A DNA stretch of 64,000 nt from Paracoccaceae bacterium (GCA_006226775.1 SBGD01000042.1:1-64000); one strand, 5' to 3'. Shown: positions 1-10,234, numbered from the stretch's first letter. Numbers and translations are program-made. Notes: generated by a model not told the origin, from the letters alone.

Positions 1-124
1 GCAGCGTGCGCGCCAACAGGCATGACGATCAGGCGATCCGCCACCGACGGAAGAAATCCATTCCGGCTCGGCAACTATTTCAGCAACCTGCTAGACTGGC
101 GGCGCAAGCCTTTTGTTCGGGGGA

Positions 125-730
125 ATGATGCGCTGTACCGTGATCCTGCCTGCCGCCGGAAAATCCGCCCGGATGCGCGGCACCGACAAGCTGCTCGAGC
201 AGGTGGCGGGCCAGCCCTGCCTGCGCGCCATGGCGCTGCGTGGGCTCAAGGCGGGCTTTGCCGTCATCGTCACCCTGCCCCATGCCGATCATCCGCGCGC
301 CGCCGCGCTGGCCGAGGTGCCGGCGCTGCGCCTGCCGGTGCCCGAGGCCGAGGAAGGCATGTCCGCCTCGCTGCGCCGCGCCGTCGCCGCCCTGCCCGAG
401 ACCACCGACGCCGTGCTCATCGTGCCGCCCGACATGCCCGGGATCCGCGCCGCCGACATGACCGCGCTCTGTGCCGTGGCCGAGGCCAACCCGCAGGCGC
501 TGATCGTGCAGGCCACGACCGAGGACGGCACGCCCGGCCATCCGGTGCTGTTTCGCCGCGCGCTGTTCGCCGAATTCGCCGATCTGACCGGCGATCGCGG
601 CGCGCAGGCGATCATCGCCGCCCACAGTCAGGCGCGCCTGCTGGTCGCGCTTGAGGGCACCCGCGCCAGGCTCGATCTGGACACGCCGGAGGATTGGGCG
701 GCCTGGCGAGCAGGACAGGCCGCCCCGTAA
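125..730 (+). CDS. MobA/MocA-like nucleotidyltransferase
   Basis: NTP-transferase fold protein of about 201 residues. The N-terminus LPAAGKSARMRGTDKLLE is the glycine-rich nucleotide-binding loop plus the conserved Lys of the MobA/MocA/IspD-like superfamily. A metal-binding-type Asp lies in PPDMPGI (near residue 105), and GTPGHPVLF with the later GDRGA are typical of molybdenum-cofactor cytidylyl/guanylyltransferases of the MocA type. It would attach CMP or GMP to molybdopterin. Two adjacent ATGs (125 and 128) follow a GGGGGA run; a TTG at 113 is also open, so the exact start is uncertain. No xanthine dehydrogenase or XdhC partner is visible inside the window, so the substrate is inferred from family only. 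The first 112 bases hold no gene I can support. Confidence 0.8.
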   Translation: MMRCTVILPAAGKSARMRGTDKLLEQVAGQPCLRAMALRGLKAGFAVIVTLPHADHPRAAALAEVPALRLPVPEAEEGMSASLRRAVAALPETTDAVLIVPPDMPGIRAADMTALCAVAEANPQALIVQATTEDGTPGHPVLFRRALFAEFADLTGDRGAQAIIAAHSQARLLVALEGTRARLDLDTPEDWAAWRAGQAAP

Positions 731-766
731 CCGGCCCCGGACAGGTGCCCGGGCCCGGCAAACCGG

Positions 767-3700
767 TCAACTCATCAGCAGAACCCGGGCCTGGTGGGCC
801 TTGAGCGTGCTGCGCGCCGCCGGGTAGATCTCATGCGGCAGGCCCTGGCCGCCCAGTTCGGGAAAGAGCGTCAGAAGCTCGTCCCGCTGCGCCCGGTCCA
901 GCGCCGCCAGCGTCAGGTCGCCGGGCTGGAAACTCTCGGACCACAGGCCATCGCCCAGCACCACCTCGTGCTGATCGAACAGGATATGCACATAGGTCAC
1001 GCCGTCGTCCGCCTTGGCCTCCGCGACCCCGTCGAGACAGGTCAGATGGGTGGCGGCCACCAGCACCTCTTCCTCGCCGAACCACATCTGCGTCGCGGCA
1101 TTGCCGATCAGCACCCGGTGCTGGGGCGAGACCTGCATGTCGCGCTCGGGCATGTTCGGCCCCAGCGCGCCCCGGGCGATGCAGACCGGGCGCAGCGCCG
1201 GGTTTGCCGCAACCTCGGCGGCGGTCAGCCGGCGCGCGCCGATCCAGCGGATCATCTGGTAGCCATTGTCGCGGGTCAGCACCCGGTCGCCGATGCGCAG
1301 CCGCTCGACCGGCACCTCGCCGCGCGCGGTCTTGATCAGCGTGCCGGGGGTGAAACAGGGGATGTAGTCGATGTTCTCGATGTCGGAAAAGGTCAGCGTC
1401 TCGCCGTTCAGCCATGTGACGGTGCCGCTTTCGCCGCCGGGCACGTCCAGCGTGATGACCGCCGGGCCCTGGATCACCAGCGTGTCGTTGTCATCCCCGC
1501 CCGAGCCGCCGTCGACCCTGTCGCCCTGCCCGCCGAGGATGGTATCGGCGCCGTCGCCGCCAAGGATCACATCCGAGCCCGCACCGCCGTCGATCCGGTC
1601 GTTGTCGGCGCCGCCGTCGATGGTATCGGCGCCCTGCCCGCCAAGGATGGTGTCGTCGCCGGCATAGCCGTAGATCGTGTCGTCCAGCCCGTCGCTGCCA
1701 TCGGTCTGGTCGCCCTCGCTGTCGATGTAATCGGTGCCCATGGCATCGCCCGCATCGGTGCCGTCGACCACCAGGTTGGACGGAATGCCGATTGCCACCA
1801 GGAAGGCGTGATCGGCCGCCAGGGCGGGATCGATGCCGACAAGGGTCAGGCTCTCGCCGCCCGGAAAGCCCAGCACGGCATTGCCGGACCCGTCATCGCT
1901 CACCACCACGTCGCGCACCGTCACCGGGGTGGTGCCGTCCGAGGTCAGCGCCGAGACATCCAGCATGTCATTGCCGGTCAGCGAGCCGTCGCCGTTCACC
2001 GTGGGCGCGTCGAAGCCCTGCACCACGTCATGACCGCCGAAATCCGCCAGCGTCAGCGTGTCGTCGCCGCCGCCCAGCAGGATGTTCTCGATATCGGTGA
2101 AACTCGCGGTCGAAGTGCCGTCGCTGAAGGCGCCGTTCTCGGGGTTCACATCGGTCAGGTCGATGGTCAGCCCGGTGGTCGTCCCCGAAAGATCGAGCGT
2201 GTCGCCGAAAGTCTCGTCGCTGGCGTCGCCGTCGATGGTGTCATTGCCGAAATTGTCTTCGATGATGAAAAGATCGTCGCTGTAGCCGCCCCAGAGCGAA
2301 TCGTCGCCGATGCCGCCGTGCAATTCGTCCTCGCCAAAGGAGCCCCGCAGGAAATCGTCGCCCGCCTCGCCGAAAAGCGTGTCATTGCCGGTATTGCCGT
2401 AGACGGTGTCGTCGCCCGCGCCGCCATATTGCAGGTCGTCGTCATCGCCGCCGTCCAGCGTGTCCGAGCCCTCGCCGCCCAGCAGCGTGTCATTGCCGCC
2501 ACCGCCGAGGATCCAGTCGTCGCCGTCGCCGCCAAAGAGCGAATCCGCGCCGCTGCCGCCGTCGACCGTGTCATTGCCGCTGCCCGCGTCGACCGTGTCG
2601 GAGCCGGCCCCGGCGACGATGGAATCCGCGCCGCCATAAGCCTCGATACTGTCGTCGTCGGTGCCGGCAAGGTTGTCGCCCGCATCCACCCTGTCGCCTT
2701 CGGGATCGCCGGAGTAGCCGGCGTCGATGGTGTCCGCGCCCTCGGTGCCTTCGACGATGTAATCCGGCCCGCCGGGAATGCCGATGGCCACCAGTTCGGC
2801 CAGGTCGTCCACCTGGGTCGGGGCCACGCCCAGCAGGGTGATGCTCTCGCCGCCCGGAAAGGTCAGCACCGCATTGCCCGAGCCGTCATCGGAAACCACC
2901 ACGTCCTCGGCCAGCACCGGCGTCGTGCCGCCATCCGAGGTCAGCGCCGAGACATCCAGCTGGTCCAGCGTCGTGCCATCGCCTGCATCCGTCAGGTCGA
3001 AGCCCGAGACCACATCGGCGCCCGATCCATCGGCCAGCACGATGGTGTCGCGCCCGCCGCCCAGGGTGATGGCCTCGATCTCGCTGAAGCTCGCCGTGCC
3101 GCCGCCCGAGGTGACGCTGCCCGCTTCCGGATCGGCGCCGGAAAGATCGACGGTGGTGTCGGCCGTCATCCCCGAGAGGTCGAGCGTATCGCCCGCGGTC
3201 TCGCCGCCCTCGCCGCCGGTGATCGTGTCATTGCCGAAACCGTCGTTCAGCGCGATCACGTCGTCGCCGTCGCCGCCCGAGACCAGGTCGTCGCCACTGC
3301 CGCCCTCCAGCGTATCGGCGCCGATGCCGCCGACCAGGTCGTCGTCGTCCGCGCCACCGCTCAGGCTGTCGTCGCCCGAGCCGCCGATCACCGTGTCAGC
3401 CCCGGCGCCGCCGTCCAGCGTGTCATTGCCGCCGCCATTGACCGGGGTAAAGACCGGCGTGCTCAGCTCGGCGCCGTTGAAGCCATAGGCCGCGCCGTTC
3501 TCCACCGCGCCCAGCGTGAAGTTGAGTTGCGACTGGTCGGTGAAGACACCGGTCAGCCAGGCATCCTCGTCGGTGGCGCCATTGTTCTGGGTGCCGGTGC
3601 CGGTGATGCCAGTGCTGTCGGCGGACATGGTCAGCGAGGTGCCCGCATCCACCGCATAGCCGTCAAAGTCGTTGGGATCGAGGATGGCGAACTCGGCCCC

Positions 3701-4765
3701 GGCGCCGGTATTGTCGTCGATGTCGATGATATTGGCGGTGCCGCTGACGACGATCGGCTCGAGCGTAGTGCCGTTGAGGAACTCCACGGTGAAGGACACC
3801 GTCTCGCCCGCCAGCGCGGCATTGCCCCCGGCGTCGATCAGGATCGGGCCATTGGCGGTATTGTAGTTCAGCGAAACGGTCAGCCCCGGGTCGGTGATCT
3901 CGGTCACGGTCAGGCGCACCGAGACCGGATCGCCGTTCTCCAGCGTGCCGACATTGTCGTAGATCACGCTGTCGCCGACCTGGGCATCGGTCAGGTCGCC
4001 GGTGTTCGATCCCGCGCGGATGTCGCCCGCGGTGACGGTGATCGAGCCGATGTCGTCGGTGCCGGTCGCGATGCCGCCGCCGGAGCTGTCGCCATGGATC
4101 AGGTCGTCGCCGTCGCTGCCGGCGATGGAATCGTCGCCGCTGCCGCCGTGCAGGACATCGGCCTCGCCGCCGCCGTCGATGGTGTCGTTCCCGGCGCCGC
4201 CGAGGATTTCGTCCTTGCCGGTGCCGCCGGTCAGAAGATCGGCCCCCGCGCCGCCGTCGATGGTATCGTCGCCCGCGCCGCCATCGACCGTATCGGCGCC
4301 GTCGCCGGCATCGACCAGGTCCGCCTCGAGCCCCGAGGAAATGCTGTCGTCGCCGGCGCCCGCGTCGATGGTGTCGCCATTGCCGCCCGCCCCGGCGCCG
4401 ACACCGTCATCGACCGCATCGCCTTCGCCATCGGAATAGCCCGCGTCGATGATGTCATCGCCCGCGGTGCCATCGACCACGCCGGGCCCGGCACTATAGG
4501 CCGGCGCCGAATCCACCGCCGCCGTGCCGCTGCTGATGGTCCAGGTATCGGGCACGAAATAGACATTGGCGTCGGTGGCCAGGTAGTAGACGCCGGTATC
4601 GGTGATGTCGGAATAATAGCGGCCATTGCCGGTCCAGACCCCCGACCAGGTCCAGGCGCCGTTGCCGATGACACTGTCGGTGGTAAAGGTGCTCGGCGCA
4701 CCCGAGATCGCATCGTTGCTGTCGAGGGAACCATCCCCCAAGGTAACCAGGTAACCCGTCGGCAT
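767..4765 (-). CDS. Large Hint-domain RTX-like calcium-binding protein
   Basis: A very acidic 1332-residue protein. Residues from about 100 to 1120 hold several blocks of glycine/aspartate nonapeptides of the GGxGxDxU type ([11 protein letters not shown] and variants), which bind calcium in RTX proteins. A Hint domain begins at Cys1137 (CFTPGT) and carries the later VSPQHRVL histidine block (Hint_2 type). In this family the Cys can drive N-S acyl shift and self-cleavage. There is no classical signal peptide; such proteins usually leave by type I secretion, but no T1SS genes are in the window. Between the repeats lie two copies of a 150-residue module (LDLSG...LVAIGIP) about 330 residues apart. 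ATG start at 4765. A paralogue follows upstream on the same strand. Function unknown; extracellular matrix, S-layer or toxin-like roles are possible. Confidence 0.88.
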   Translation of the reverse strand: MPTGYLVTLGDGSLDSNDAISGAPSTFTTDSVIGNGAWTWSGVWTGNGRYYSDITDTGVYYLATDANVYFVPDTWTISSGTAAVDSAPAYSAGPGVVDGTAGDDIIDAGYSDGEGDAVDDGVGAGAGGNGDTIDAGAGDDSISSGLEADLVDAGDGADTVDGGAGDDTIDGGAGADLLTGGTGKDEILGGAGNDTIDGGGEADVLHGGSGDDSIAGSDGDDLIHGDSSGGGIATGTDDIGSITVTAGDIRAGSNTGDLTDAQVGDSVIYDNVGTLENGDPVSVRLTVTEITDPGLTVSLNYNTANGPILIDAGGNAALAGETVSFTVEFLNGTTLEPIVVSGTANIIDIDDNTGAGAEFAILDPNDFDGYAVDAGTSLTMSADSTGITGTGTQNNGATDEDAWLTGVFTDQSQLNFTLGAVENGAAYGFNGAELSTPVFTPVNGGGNDTLDGGAGADTVIGGSGDDSLSGGADDDDLVGGIGADTLEGGSGDDLVSGGDGDDVIALNDGFGNDTITGGEGGETAGDTLDLSGMTADTTVDLSGADPEAGSVTSGGGTASFSEIEAITLGGGRDTIVLADGSGADVVSGFDLTDAGDGTTLDQLDVSALTSDGGTTPVLAEDVVVSDDGSGNAVLTFPGGESITLLGVAPTQVDDLAELVAIGIPGGPDYIVEGTEGADTIDAGYSGDPEGDRVDAGDNLAGTDDDSIEAYGGADSIVAGAGSDTVDAGSGNDTVDGGSGADSLFGGDGDDWILGGGGNDTLLGGEGSDTLDGGDDDDLQYGGAGDDTVYGNTGNDTLFGEAGDDFLRGSFGEDELHGGIGDDSLWGGYSDDLFIIEDNFGNDTIDGDASDETFGDTLDLSGTTTGLTIDLTDVNPENGAFSDGTSTASFTDIENILLGGGDDTLTLADFGGHDVVQGFDAPTVNGDGSLTGNDMLDVSALTSDGTTPVTVRDVVVSDDGSGNAVLGFPGGESLTLVGIDPALAADHAFLVAIGIPSNLVVDGTDAGDAMGTDYIDSEGDQTDGSDGLDDTIYGYAGDDTILGGQGADTIDGGADNDRIDGGAGSDVILGGDGADTILGGQGDRVDGGSGGDDNDTLVIQGPAVITLDVPGGESGTVTWLNGETLTFSDIENIDYIPCFTPGTLIKTARGEVPVERLRIGDRVLTRDNGYQMIRWIGARRLTAAEVAANPALRPVCIARGALGPNMPERDMQVSPQHRVLIGNAATQMWFGEEEVLVAATHLTCLDGVAEAKADDGVTYVHILFDQHEVVLGDGLWSESFQPGDLTLAALDRAQRDELLTLFPELGGQGLPHEIYPAARSTLKAHQARVLLMS

Positions 4766-5207
4766 CTATCGCCCCAACTCTTCATTCTGCTCGCAGCGGT
4801 GGTGCCGCCGGGGGGTCTTATGCCGGATCAATTTGTCATTAATTTTGTCCAATTGCGGTCGGGTCCGCGAAAGGCCGCTTTTTCGCCGTGCCAAAGGTTA
4901 ATTCGTCAAAGTGGTATGCGGATCGCATCTTCTCTGGCGAGGCCCGAGGTAACTGTCTGAAATATCGCATTTTTCCGAAGCGGACACGGCAAAACAGGGC
5001 GCCGAAGACGGGCCCCTCCTACACGTCAAGCGTGCAATTTGCGTCAATTTTTCGGCGAAAACCCGCGGCGCCCTCGCGGATCGGGTCTCAGCGCATCGGA
5101 CCTCGGGCCCGGATCATAACCAGGGGCGGAACCCCGCCCCTGGTTGCTTTGCACCCCGCGCCGACTGTCAGGCGCGGGAGAGCTGCATATACCTAGGTAT
5201 CGGGCGC
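4766..5207. other. Intergenic gap between the two Hint genes
   Basis: 442 bases without a supportable gene. It contains the promoter region of the downstream large Hint gene (comparatively AT-rich around 4830-4860), a strong 12-bp hairpin at 5118-5145, and a perfect 12-bp palindrome ATACCTAGGTAT at 5189-5200 just after the stop codon of the upstream Hint gene. Confidence 0.7.
5118..5145. terminator. Strong hairpin, probable terminator of the 5208-7184 gene
   Basis: Perfect 12-bp inverted repeat AACCAGGGGCGG / CCGCCCCTGGTT with a 4-base loop, 62 bases past the stop codon of the minus-strand Hint gene. A short T-run (GCTTT) follows on the plus strand; the minus strand lacks a clear U tract, so termination may depend on the stem alone. 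Confidence 0.6.
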
Positions 5208-7184
5208 TCAGCGCACCAGTAGCTTGGCCTCATGTTTTTTCAGCGACCGGCGGGCGGCGGAATAGTCCTGCAACCCTTCGGCGGTCTCGAGTTCGGGGAA
5301 GAGCTCGTAGATCTCCGATTTCTGCCTGTCGCCCATGCCCTGCATCGTCACGTCGCCGGGCTGGAAGCTTTCGGTCCAGGCGCCGTTCGACAGGACCACC
5401 TCGTGCTGGTCGAACATGAAGTGGATATAGGTCACCCCCAGGGTGCCCACTTCGTCGACCCCGTCGAGATGGGTCAGGTGCTTGGCCGCGACCAGGACCT
5501 CGCGCTCCTCGAAGTAGAGCTGCGCCTTCTCGCTGGTCAGCAGGATGCGGTGCTGCGGGCTGACAAGGATGTCCTGCTCGGGCAGGTTGTCGCCCAGGCT
5601 GCCGGCCTGGATCAGGATCGGCCGCAGATGCGGCGCCCGCGCCAGTTGATGCCCGGTCAGGTCCGACTGGCCGATCCAGCGCACTTCCTGCAAGCCGTTG
5701 TCGCGGGTGATCACCCGGTCGCCCTCGCGCAGATCCTCGATCAGCCGTTCGCCCATCGGCGTGGCGATCGTGGTGCCGGGGGTAAAGCAGGGCACGATGA
5801 CATTCTCGATATCCTCGAAGGTCGAGGTGCCCAGCAGCGCGCCGGTGTCGTCGAAATACTCGACAAAGCCGTCCTCGTTGTCGGGCGAGGTATAGGTCAC
5901 CGAGATCGACCCGCCCGGAGGCGCCGAATTGGTCAGATCCAGCGTGTCATAGTCGTTGGGCATACCGTCTTCGGCATCGCCCCCCGGGCCATCGCCGCCA
6001 TCGACACTGTCGCCGACGTTCGAGCCGATGATCGTGTCGCGACCATCACCGCCCAGGACGGTATCGGCGCCTTCGCCACCTTCCAGCAGGTCTTCGTCGA
6101 TACCGCCGTCAATCACGTCATCGCCGGCACCGCCCAGAAGCGTGTCGTCGTCGTCGCCGCCGAGGATCGTGTCATTGCCGTCGCCGCCCTCGACATAGTC
6201 GGTGTCGTTTTCCGGCACCGGATCGGTGGCATCGGGCTCGTTGGAATAGAGCAGCCCGCTGCTTTCGGCCCCGGCGTCGATGTAATCGTCGCCGCCGTCG
6301 CCATAGATCGTGTCCGAGCCATGGCCGCCGAGGATGCTGTCATCGCCTTCGCCACCTTCGACCCAGTCGTCGTCGATGCCGGAGTCGAGCGTGTCATTGC
6401 CCTCGCCGCCATAGACGGTGTCGGAATCGTCGCCGGTCATGATCGAATCGTTGCCCGCGCCGCCCGAGACCCAGTCGCGGCCGTCATCGGTATTGGGATC
6501 GGCCAGGATGTCGCCGATCGGCAGGTTGGGATCGTCGCCGACGTAATCCGAGAAGGTGTCGATGCCGGCGAGGATCGTGTCGTCGCCGTCGCCGCCCTCG
6601 ATGGTATCGGCGCCCTGCAGGTCGGTGATGCTGTCGTTGCCGCCGCCGCCATAGACCAGGTCGTCGTCGATGCCGGGGGTGATGACGTCATCGCCTTCGC
6701 CGCCGTGGATCGTGTCGCGGTCGTCGCCGGTCGAGATCGTGTCGTTGCCGTCGTCGCCGAAGACCAGATCGCGGTCGTTCTCGGGATCTTCGTCGACCGG
6801 AACGCCCGGGAAGGTCACGGCGTCGAGCGCCTCTTCCTCGGCATCGGTGATGATCTCGTCGTTGTCGTCACCGCCCTCGACCGTGTCGTTGCCGTCGCCG
6901 GTGCGCACGGTGTCATTGCCTTCGTGGCCATAGACATAGTCGTCGCCATCGCCGGAAATGACCGAATCGTGGCCTTCATAGGCTTCGACAATGTCGTCTT
7001 CGGCGTCGGCAGGATCGTCCGAGAAGATATTGTCGCTGTTGTCGATCATGTCCCCTTCGGGATCGCCGGTATAGGACGCGTCGATGGTATCGTCGCCGGG
7101 CGTGCCCTCGACGATGCCGTTCAGTCCCTCGAGAGGCGTGTCGTCGCCGGAATCGCTGTTGCTGCTTGTAGGAATAATGGGCAC
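5208..7184 (-). CDS. Hint-domain RTX-like calcium-binding protein (paralogue)
   Basis: A 658-residue acidic protein built like its downstream neighbour: glycine/aspartate nonapeptide repeats from about residue 30 to 420, then a Hint domain starting at Cys466 (CFTPGT) with VSPQHRILL further on. The C-termini of the two proteins align closely ([22 protein letters not shown] and a Lys/His-rich tail), so they are tandem paralogues. I chose the GTG at 7184 because GGAGGGG lies 8 bases upstream; a TTG at 7223 would add 13 residues but has no ribosome-binding site. There is no signal peptide, consistent with type I secretion in RTX families. Expected to be calcium-stabilised and possibly self-cleaving at the Hint Cys; the biological target is unknown. 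Confidence 0.87.
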   Translation of the reverse strand: MPIIPTSSNSDSGDDTPLEGLNGIVEGTPGDDTIDASYTGDPEGDMIDNSDNIFSDDPADAEDDIVEAYEGHDSVISGDGDDYVYGHEGNDTVRTGDGNDTVEGGDDNDEIITDAEEEALDAVTFPGVPVDEDPENDRDLVFGDDGNDTISTGDDRDTIHGGEGDDVITPGIDDDLVYGGGGNDSITDLQGADTIEGGDGDDTILAGIDTFSDYVGDDPNLPIGDILADPNTDDGRDWVSGGAGNDSIMTGDDSDTVYGGEGNDTLDSGIDDDWVEGGEGDDSILGGHGSDTIYGDGGDDYIDAGAESSGLLYSNEPDATDPVPENDTDYVEGGDGNDTILGGDDDDTLLGGAGDDVIDGGIDEDLLEGGEGADTVLGGDGRDTIIGSNVGDSVDGGDGPGGDAEDGMPNDYDTLDLTNSAPPGGSISVTYTSPDNEDGFVEYFDDTGALLGTSTFEDIENVIVPCFTPGTTIATPMGERLIEDLREGDRVITRDNGLQEVRWIGQSDLTGHQLARAPHLRPILIQAGSLGDNLPEQDILVSPQHRILLTSEKAQLYFEEREVLVAAKHLTHLDGVDEVGTLGVTYIHFMFDQHEVVLSNGAWTESFQPGDVTMQGMGDRQKSEIYELFPELETAEGLQDYSAARRSLKKHEAKLLVR

Positions 7185-8134
7185 GTTACCAACCCCTCCG
7201 CTCGTATGAGTTGTTACAATCAAAAATGTCTGTCGAACCTGTCGCGCAGTCGCCGGACGTCGTCAAAGCGCCAGGCAGTTCCAGACCACCTCGGTATCTA
7301 GTCAAGTCAGGCATCCACGATCCCTTCGCATTCCACCTGCGGACGGTTCCCGGACCAGATCGATGGGCTCCGGGTCGCGCACCGCTTTCTTCCGATGTCG
7401 CACATGTCTGCATTGCGGACGGGATCTGGATCGGGCAATCCTTGCCCGGCTGCGGCCGGTGAAGCGGTCAAGCCTCGCCCATCGCATTCCATCCGTCCTC
7501 AGACGTACAACGGTTCAGCGGCCGCCCCCGTGGCCAGCAGATTTCACCCCCCAGTGGGCAATTGAAGAATATGTCCAGCGTTGCCTTAAACAAAGGAGAA
7601 ATTGTTGGGAAAAAGTCCATATCCTGATCAGAAACAGGCAAAGACGGGGTGCGCCGCGCCGGATCGGTCCTCTCAGGTTGTGCTGGATGCGCGGCAAATT
7701 CACCTTCTATCCTTTTGATTTATAATAGTTACAAGAAAGCCTCCTGACGCGGCATGCGCCGCGACCCCTTGCACGAACACAACCTATAGGTGTACCGCGA
7801 GCGACCCGAATCTTGACGATTTCCGGCACCGGGCTGTTCCGTTTTCGGAACCAATCGGGGGAATGCCTGGGGATTGGTCACAACCGAAGGACGTCCCGCC
7901 CGCGCAGGTCGATTCGTGCGGCTGACGCACATCTTTGCCGACCCGGCGGCGCGCGGCGTTTTGCCAATGTTTCTAGTGGTTTCATGCTACCACCGGCGCC
8001 CAGGACCCGGCGGCAGGCCCTCCGCACCAGGATGCGCCCGAGCTGCCGCAGCATTTCCAACTTGGCGTGCGGTTTTGGCCGTATTCCTCGTGTTTTCCTG
8101 CAAGGGCAGTCAGACAGATACCGGGGCAGACAGA
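7185..8134. other. 950-base gap with no confident gene
   Basis: Holds the upstream region of the minus-strand Hint gene and of the plus-strand gene at 8135. Part of it (about 7560-7740) is visibly lower in GC than the surroundings. It contains a TATAAT at 7721-7726, a small hairpin CGCGGC-ATGC-GCCGCG near 7748-7763 and a palindrome ACCTATAGGT at 7782-7791. A 37-codon frame at 7605-7718 has AAAGGAG six bases before a TTG, but I do not count it as a gene. Confidence 0.6.
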
Positions 8135-9448
8135 ATGAACGACAAGGGGCAGGACGATTTTCGCGACCGGCTGGCGCGGATCGAGGCCAGGCGCGCACCG
8201 GCCGCGGCACCGCCCGGAAGGCGGCCGCCGTCGTCCGGCGGACCGCGCGATCCGGGCGGGCCGCCGCGCCCGCCCCGGCGCAGGACACCGGTCCGCGCCA
8301 TGGTGCTGCTGGGCCTGCTGGTCGCCGGGCTGGGGGGCGGGGTCTATGCGCTTGGCACCTTCGGCTCGACCGAGGTGCCGCTCAGCCGCATCACCGACAG
8401 GTTGCTGGCCAGCACCGTGGCGCGCACCCCCACCCCCGACAGCTTCGACGGGCTGATCGCCTCGGCGCCGCGCGCGCGCAAGCAGCATGATACCGGCTGG
8501 GTGCTGCCCTCGCCGCATGTCATCACGCCCCGGCGCAGCGATCTGACGCTGGAGCAGATCGCCGTCACCCTGCCCCCGCCGCAGGAGGCGCCGCAACAGG
8601 TCCGCAGCTTTGCGCGCAATGCCGGCTGCACCCTGCGCCGCCCGCAGAAGGGCGAGGTGCTGCGCAACGTCCGGCTCTACGAGCCTGCGCGCTATACCCA
8701 TACCCATGCCTTCTGGAACGCGGAACTGGCCGAGGCGGTGGTCGACCGCATCGAGGGCCTCACCCGCGATCCCAACCACTACAAGAACGGCGCGATTGCC
8801 GACGGGCGCATGGGGCTGGTGGATGTCTTCGTCACCGATACCTCGGCGCCGGTCTACCTCGTGCTGCAAAGCTTCAACCGCGACGTGATCTGGAACCTCC
8901 ACCTCGCCCCCGGCGTGACCCTGCGCCACGTGGCGATGATCGGCAACAAGTCGGGCTTTGCCGCGCCGCCGGGCAGCTACACCCACGAGGCGCTGCGGAT
9001 CGGGGATTTCATCGACGATGACACCGTCAACGACAATGAAACCATCCGCCCCTGCATGGTGGCACCGTTTCGCAAGCCCCAAGGCGACTGGCCGCTGCTG
9101 GCCAAGGTGACCGACCCCAGGGACGGCAGCCACTACCGCGACATGCTGCGGCTGATGAGCCAGGGCCACCGCGCCTTCGACGCCTGGTACAGCGCCACCC
9201 TCGGCCAGCCCGCCGACGTCAACCTGACCAGCGCGATCTCTACCGCCCATGCGCTGTCCGGCCCCGAGCCCGCGGCGCCGATCCCGCTCGAGCCGGTGGA
9301 GAGCCGCCTGCTGCACCTGATGGCGACCGATCACGTGGCCTTTGGCAACGACCAGCTTCTGGCGCTGCATGACGGGCTCTTGCTGGCCGCGACCGGCGGC
9401 GACCTGTCGATCCTGCACCCGGCCCCGATGGAGGTGAGCCCGCAATGA
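8135..9448 (+). CDS. Hypothetical membrane-anchored protein
   Basis: A 437-residue protein that I do not recognise. The first 50 residues are charged, then proline/arginine-rich and probably disordered (runs of PPRPPRRR). One hydrophobic segment follows at about 54-74 (AMVLLGLLVAGLGGGVYALG), so the rest is predicted to lie outside the membrane. The long C-terminal part has no motif known to me; it holds two Cys (in NAGCTL and RPCMV) that could pair in the periplasm. I chose the ATG at 8135 because residues upstream in the same frame look non-coding; the ribosome-binding site is weak. The stop overlaps the next start by four bases (ATGA), so the two genes are translationally coupled and probably act together. 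Confidence 0.7.
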   Translation: MNDKGQDDFRDRLARIEARRAPAAAPPGRRPPSSGGPRDPGGPPRPPRRRTPVRAMVLLGLLVAGLGGGVYALGTFGSTEVPLSRITDRLLASTVARTPTPDSFDGLIASAPRARKQHDTGWVLPSPHVITPRRSDLTLEQIAVTLPPPQEAPQQVRSFARNAGCTLRRPQKGEVLRNVRLYEPARYTHTHAFWNAELAEAVVDRIEGLTRDPNHYKNGAIADGRMGLVDVFVTDTSAPVYLVLQSFNRDVIWNLHLAPGVTLRHVAMIGNKSGFAAPPGSYTHEALRIGDFIDDDTVNDNETIRPCMVAPFRKPQGDWPLLAKVTDPRDGSHYRDMLRLMSQGHRAFDAWYSATLGQPADVNLTSAISTAHALSGPEPAAPIPLEPVESRLLHLMATDHVAFGNDQLLALHDGLLLAATGGDLSILHPAPMEVSPQ

Positions 9449-10230
9449 GATACATCCTGATCATCCTCGGCCTGCTGCTCTTTCTGGGCTGGAGCGTGCC
9501 CAGCCTGAAATGGGGCCTCGAGGTCGCCGAGGCGCAAGTGGCCCTGCGCGACGGCGATGCGTCGCAACTGGCCGAGGTCATCGGCGGCCCGGCCCCGCTG
9601 CGCTGGTGGCAGCGGCGCAAGGACTTCAACGACACGGTCAACACCAGCTTCCTGTCGGACGAGCGGTTCGTGTCGATCGAGCTCGAGATGCCCTTTGCCG
9701 AGCTGCTCGCCGCCGGTGAGCCGATCCCCGATCCGGTCTTCCGCGAGGTCTATGCCGCTGCGCGCGCGCCGTCGCGGCTGATCCGGCTCTGCGCGGAGGT
9801 GCTCGACACCCTGGCCGTCACCTGCGACGTGGCCAAACCCCGGGCGCGGGTCAAGGACGATGGCCGCACGACGCTGCAAGGCAACCTGTGATTCATCCCC
9901 GCCGATGCGCCCGGCGACCTGGAGCGCAAGGGCCTGCGCCCGGTGCGGCTGCACGCGGCACTGACCCGCGGCGTCGAGGTGCCCTTCACCGCCGAGGGGC
10001 GCCGCAAGGCGCTGACCAATGCGCGCCTGCTGTGCAAGTCGCTGCGCAGCGTGGCCGGCAATTGCGTGGTCACCCGCGTCTCGCTCTCCGAGGCGCGGGG
10101 GACGCGCCGGAGCGGTGCGGGGCTGCTCAACGCCCGCGCGCAACTGACCGTGCACGCCGATCCGGCCGAGATCGACCGCAAGACCCTGGAAGCCACCCTC
10201 GCCCGGCTGACGCCGATGCTGATGTACTGA
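9445..10230 (+). pseudogene. Hypothetical protein interrupted by in-frame TGA
   Basis: Coupled to the preceding gene by an ATGA overlap. It begins with a hydrophobic segment (MRYILIILGLLLFLGW) that is either a signal anchor or an uncleaved signal peptide. The frame reads 148 residues to a TGA at 9889-9891 and then continues open in the same frame, with similar composition, to a stop at 10228-10230. The second half (FIPADAPGD... to LTPMLMY) contains two Cys in LLCKSL and GNCVVT that would fit the first half's CAEVL and CDVAK. No ribosome-binding site precedes the GTG at 9943. I infer a single gene of about 260 codons with one nonsense codon, for example CGA to TGA. A true pair of proteins or a sequencing error is possible. 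Family unknown. Confidence 0.6.
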
Positions 10231-10234
10231 GCGG

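Noticed and set aside
1-112. Possible end or start of another gene at the left edge
   Set aside because: Several very short frames are open (one ends with TGA at 23-25), but nothing can be identified from so few codons.
22-654. Open frame overlapping the nucleotidyltransferase in another frame
   Set aside because: Arginine/alanine-rich shadow without domain; the MobA-like frame has clear motifs.
794-4960. A 1388-codon open frame on the plus strand opposite the large Hint gene
   Set aside because: It is a mirror of GC-rich calcium-repeat codons on the other strand, lacks any domain and has no ribosome-binding site. The same applies to 5232-7301 opposite the second Hint gene.
5189-7791. Palindromes ATACCTAGGTAT (5189-5200) and ACCTATAGGT (7782-7791) on both sides of the second Hint gene as paired recombination or attachment sites
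   Set aside because: They are short, differ in the centre and no integrase or recombinase is nearby; chance palindromes are the simpler explanation.
9889-9891. In-frame TGA as a possible selenocysteine codon
   Set aside because: No hairpin of SECIS type follows, the protein is not a redox family known to use selenocysteine, and no selenium genes are in the window.
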